From Aquimarina rhabdastrellae (GTDB lineage: Bacteria; Bacteroidota; Bacteroidia; Flavobacteriales; Flavobacteriaceae), in the NCBI GenBank assembly GCA_947387485.1, contig CANDNT010000010.1:1-64000 (forward strand): DNA of 64,000 nt, read 5' to 3'. Shown here piece by piece: positions 62,367 to 64,000 of this stretch. Position numbers and translations under genes: made by a program. Position 1 is the first letter of the stretch. Each line of letters begins with the position of its first letter. The notes under the pieces were generated by a model. The model worked only from the letters and a program-made list of their open reading frames with translations. It ran no database searches and was not told where the DNA came from.

Positions 62367-62783
62367 ATGAATACTAAAGGGAAACAAATTATATTATTTG
62401 ACGGTGTTTGTAATTTATGTAATAATGCTGTCAACTTTATTATTAAACATGATAAGCATGATACCTTTAGATATGCTTCATTACAAAGTGATGTCGGCAA
62501 GCATTATATCAATAAGTTTAATATTGATACTCAATTATTAGATTCTATTTTACTTATTAAAGAAGATGCTGTTTATTATCATAAATCTTCGGCTGCGTTA
62601 CATATTGCAAAAAAACTTTCTGGTGGTTATTCTCTTATGACTATATTTTTAATCATACCTAAACCTCTTAGGGATTTTGTATATGATTATATTGCTAAAA
62701 ATAGATACAAATGGTTTGGCAAAAAAGAAAGTTGTATGTTACCTTCTCCTAAAACAAAGAATTTGTTTCTTGATCAGATTTAA
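62367..62783 (+). CDS. Thiol-disulfide oxidoreductase, DCC family
   Basis: The 138-residue protein has the DCC motif as DGVCNLCNNAVNF near 12-24, a CxxC-type thioredoxin-like site, then YASLQSDVGKHY and HKSSAALHIAKKL, and a C-terminal KNRYKWFGKKESC. DCC proteins (formerly DUF393) are thought to reduce or isomerise disulfides. There is no signal peptide. Its stop is next to the converging lipoprotein gene. Confidence 0.88.
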   Translation: MNTKGKQIILFDGVCNLCNNAVNFIIKHDKHDTFRYASLQSDVGKHYINKFNIDTQLLDSILLIKEDAVYYHKSSAALHIAKKLSGGYSLMTIFLIIPKPLRDFVYDYIAKNRYKWFGKKESCMLPSPKTKNLFLDQI

Positions 62784-63157
62784 TTCTCTTTATAATTATT
62801 AATTGTAGTAATGTAGTTTAATTCTACACTTTTTACATTTTTATATTTCATCAATTTTTTAACCAATACTTTTTCTTTTCCTTTTGGTACTTTAAATATT
62901 CCTATTTTAAGATCATCTATTTCTGCAATCAGCTTTTCAAAACTTATTTTATATTCTTTCTCTATATTTTTGATCGTGTCTTTATAGTCTTCTAATGTCA
63001 AAAAAGAAACTATCAATTCTCCTTCTACATAATTATCCATGCTATTTTTGGGCAAAGCACTTGGTGTTTCTAATGGTGTTCTATCCTCTTTGGATGAAAT
63101 TCCTTTTGCACATCCTATAAGTGTAAAAACACATATCCCTACAATAATTCTATACAT
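62780..63157 (-). CDS. Lipoprotein with a lone I9-like protease propeptide domain
   Basis: From ATG 63157 the protein has 125 residues. An upstream in-frame ATG at 63211 would add an unlikely basic stretch. The signal peptide (YRIIVGICVFTLIGC) has a lipobox with Cys near 16. The mature part reads EGELIVSFLTLEDYKDTIKNIEKEYKISFEKLIAEIDDLKIGIFKVPKGKEKVLVKKLMKYKNVKSVELNY, the beta-alpha-beta plan of a subtilisin propeptide (I9, fervidolysin prodomain-like). No peptidase is fused or adjacent. A separate inhibitor or chaperone role is possible. Confidence 0.75.
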   Translation of the reverse strand: MYRIIVGICVFTLIGCAKGISSKEDRTPLETPSALPKNSMDNYVEGELIVSFLTLEDYKDTIKNIEKEYKISFEKLIAEIDDLKIGIFKVPKGKEKVLVKKLMKYKNVKSVELNYITTINNYKEN

Positions 63158-63282
63158 CTTTGTTGCTTTTCTCTTCAAAAAATACAAAAATAATACCACA
63201 CTAGATCTCATTCCAGTATTAAATCCACTAAAATGCTCTTTTTAGTTCTTACTTAGCCTAATCTGTACTCATTTAAAAAGTA

Positions 63283-63315
63283 AAAAGACTATTTAAACAA
63301 TTTAAATAGTCTTTT
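63283..63315 (-). terminator. Intrinsic terminator of the last gene
   Basis: aaaagactatttaaa (63283-63297) and tttaaatagtctttt (63301-63315) form 15 perfect pairs with a 3-base loop. On the minus strand it ends the gene at 63367. Confidence 0.8.
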
Positions 63316-63366
63316 CTTTGATCCCCATCAACCTAAAATGTAATACTTATGTAGTATACATTTTTT

Positions 63367-63783
63367 TTAGTTCATCATTTTTGAGCTATACTCTTGAATT
63401 AATTTAGCTTTTTCTGTCATATACTCTCCTAAACGTTTTGCATCTTCAGCACTAATATTTCCATTAATTTCTTGCGCTTTTGTAGCTAACTCTTGTCCTT
63501 TTTGTCCTAAAGCAGCAAAAGCAGACATATCTTTTTTCTCTGCAGCTTCTTTATACTCATTTAAATAAGCTTCATAAGCATTTACATACTCTTGAACTTC
63601 TTTACTGTCAAAACTAGGAACTCCATTGGCAGCCTTTGCTGTAGTTTTTTTCTCTTCTTTTTTTGCTTCTACTTTTTCTGTTTTTGTAGCAGTTGTTTCT
63701 TTTTCTGTTTTTGCTTCGTTCTTACATGAAACACCAATTGTCAATGTAGCGATTGCTAATGCACTTAAAACTATTTTTTTCAT
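63367..63783 (-). CDS. Small lipoprotein, Lys/Glu/Ala-rich
   Basis: From ATG 63783 the protein has 138 residues. The upstream start at 63837 lies before the -7 element (63817-63824), so this start is chosen. The signal MKKIVLSALAIATLTIGVSC has Cys20 as lipobox. A Lys/Glu/Thr/Ala-rich linker (about 21-55) leads to a helical domain (about 60-138) with FDSKEVQEYVNAYEAYLNEYKEAAEKKD and LGEYMTEKAKLIQEYSSKMMN. No family is recognised. It probably sits in the outer membrane and may be a structural or stress lipoprotein. Confidence 0.75.
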   Translation of the reverse strand: MKKIVLSALAIATLTIGVSCKNEAKTEKETTATKTEKVEAKKEEKKTTAKAANGVPSFDSKEVQEYVNAYEAYLNEYKEAAEKKDMSAFAALGQKGQELATKAQEINGNISAEDAKRLGEYMTEKAKLIQEYSSKMMN

Positions 63784-63816
63784 ATTATAGTAAATTAGGT
63801 TGTTAATTTTACAGTA

Positions 63817-63824
63817 CAAAAGTA
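63817..63824 (-). promoter_or_regulatory. -7 element of the last lipoprotein gene
   Basis: On the minus strand TACTTTTG is a perfect TAnnTTTG and lies 34 bp before ATG 63783. Confidence 0.6.
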
Positions 63825-64000
63825 CATCATCGTACATCTTTTAAACAACCCTATAAAAGGTTAAAATATACTCCCTGAAAATGGGGATTCATTCATTTTT
63901 ACTTTTATAAATCTATAAATACATATCAAAAACACTACTTTTTACTATTACACCATAACATCATTATGGCAATACCACAAATTTCAATAATTCACTAAAA

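Noticed and set aside
1..64000. CRISPR arrays, tRNA and rRNA genes
   Set aside because: No regularly spaced repeats, cloverleaf sequences or conserved rRNA blocks were found on either strand.

Overview
The window is 64 kb of AT-rich chromosome from a member of the Bacteroidota, most likely a marine-type Flavobacteriaceae. The evidence is a type IX secretion C-terminal sorting domain, a TonB receptor paired with a DUF4249 lipoprotein, a fused CcoN-CcoO oxidase subunit, many short-n-region lipoproteins, and promoters with the Bacteroidota -7 element TAnnTTTG. No rRNA, tRNA or CRISPR array was seen. The genus cannot be fixed from the sequence alone.

Layout. 1-3150: a decayed accessory patch with a structured non-coding edge, a dead IS1182-type element, an orphan lipoprotein gene bordered by inverted repeats, repeat debris and a candidate small RNA. 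3194-10790: housekeeping genes (DedA-like protein, MscS-type channel, DUF3817, RecQ, DnaX, MiaE). 10806-16055: a large patatin, a secreted amidohydrolase, an OB-like lipoprotein and a CBS-pair protein. 16294-27698: surface functions, namely a DUF4114/T9SS protein, a LytS/LytR-type two-component pair divergent from a TonB receptor and its DUF4249 partner, a VOC protein, and a barrel plus lipoprotein pair. 28152-29187: a truncated-globin operon. 29282-33551: a sterol-desaturase-family protein and small orphan genes. 33615-44222: the micro-aerobic respiration block (Usp, Fnr, CcoI, CcoS, CcoNO, CcoQ, CcoP, CcoG, CcoH and a TauE/SafE-like protein). 44396-51034: thioredoxin and a run of minus-strand hypothetical, lipoprotein and immunity-like genes. 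51180-63783: a propeller-NTF2 fusion, the NAD(P)HX repair enzyme, the threonine operon with a leader peptide, an M28 peptidase, GcvT, an epimerase, a DCC protein and two small lipoproteins.

How the genes work together. A palindrome of the form ATGAY-N4-RTCAT lies 29.5-30.5 bp upstream of the first base of a TAnnTTTG-like element in six promoters: fnr, ccoI, ccoS-NOQPG-H, usp, the globin operon and the CBS-domain gene. That puts the site near -41.5, the class II position for an FNR/CRP activator, and the window encodes such a regulator. The threonine operon thrA-thrB-thrC is preceded by an unannotated 40-residue leader rich in Thr and Ile, which points to attenuation. dnaX is split in two frames at a run of ten A residues, consistent either with programmed slippage producing gamma and tau forms or with a homopolymer error.

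The strongest observations are the FNR-type promoter architecture, the dnaX A10 site, the thr leader, and the candidate small RNA at about 2645-2730.
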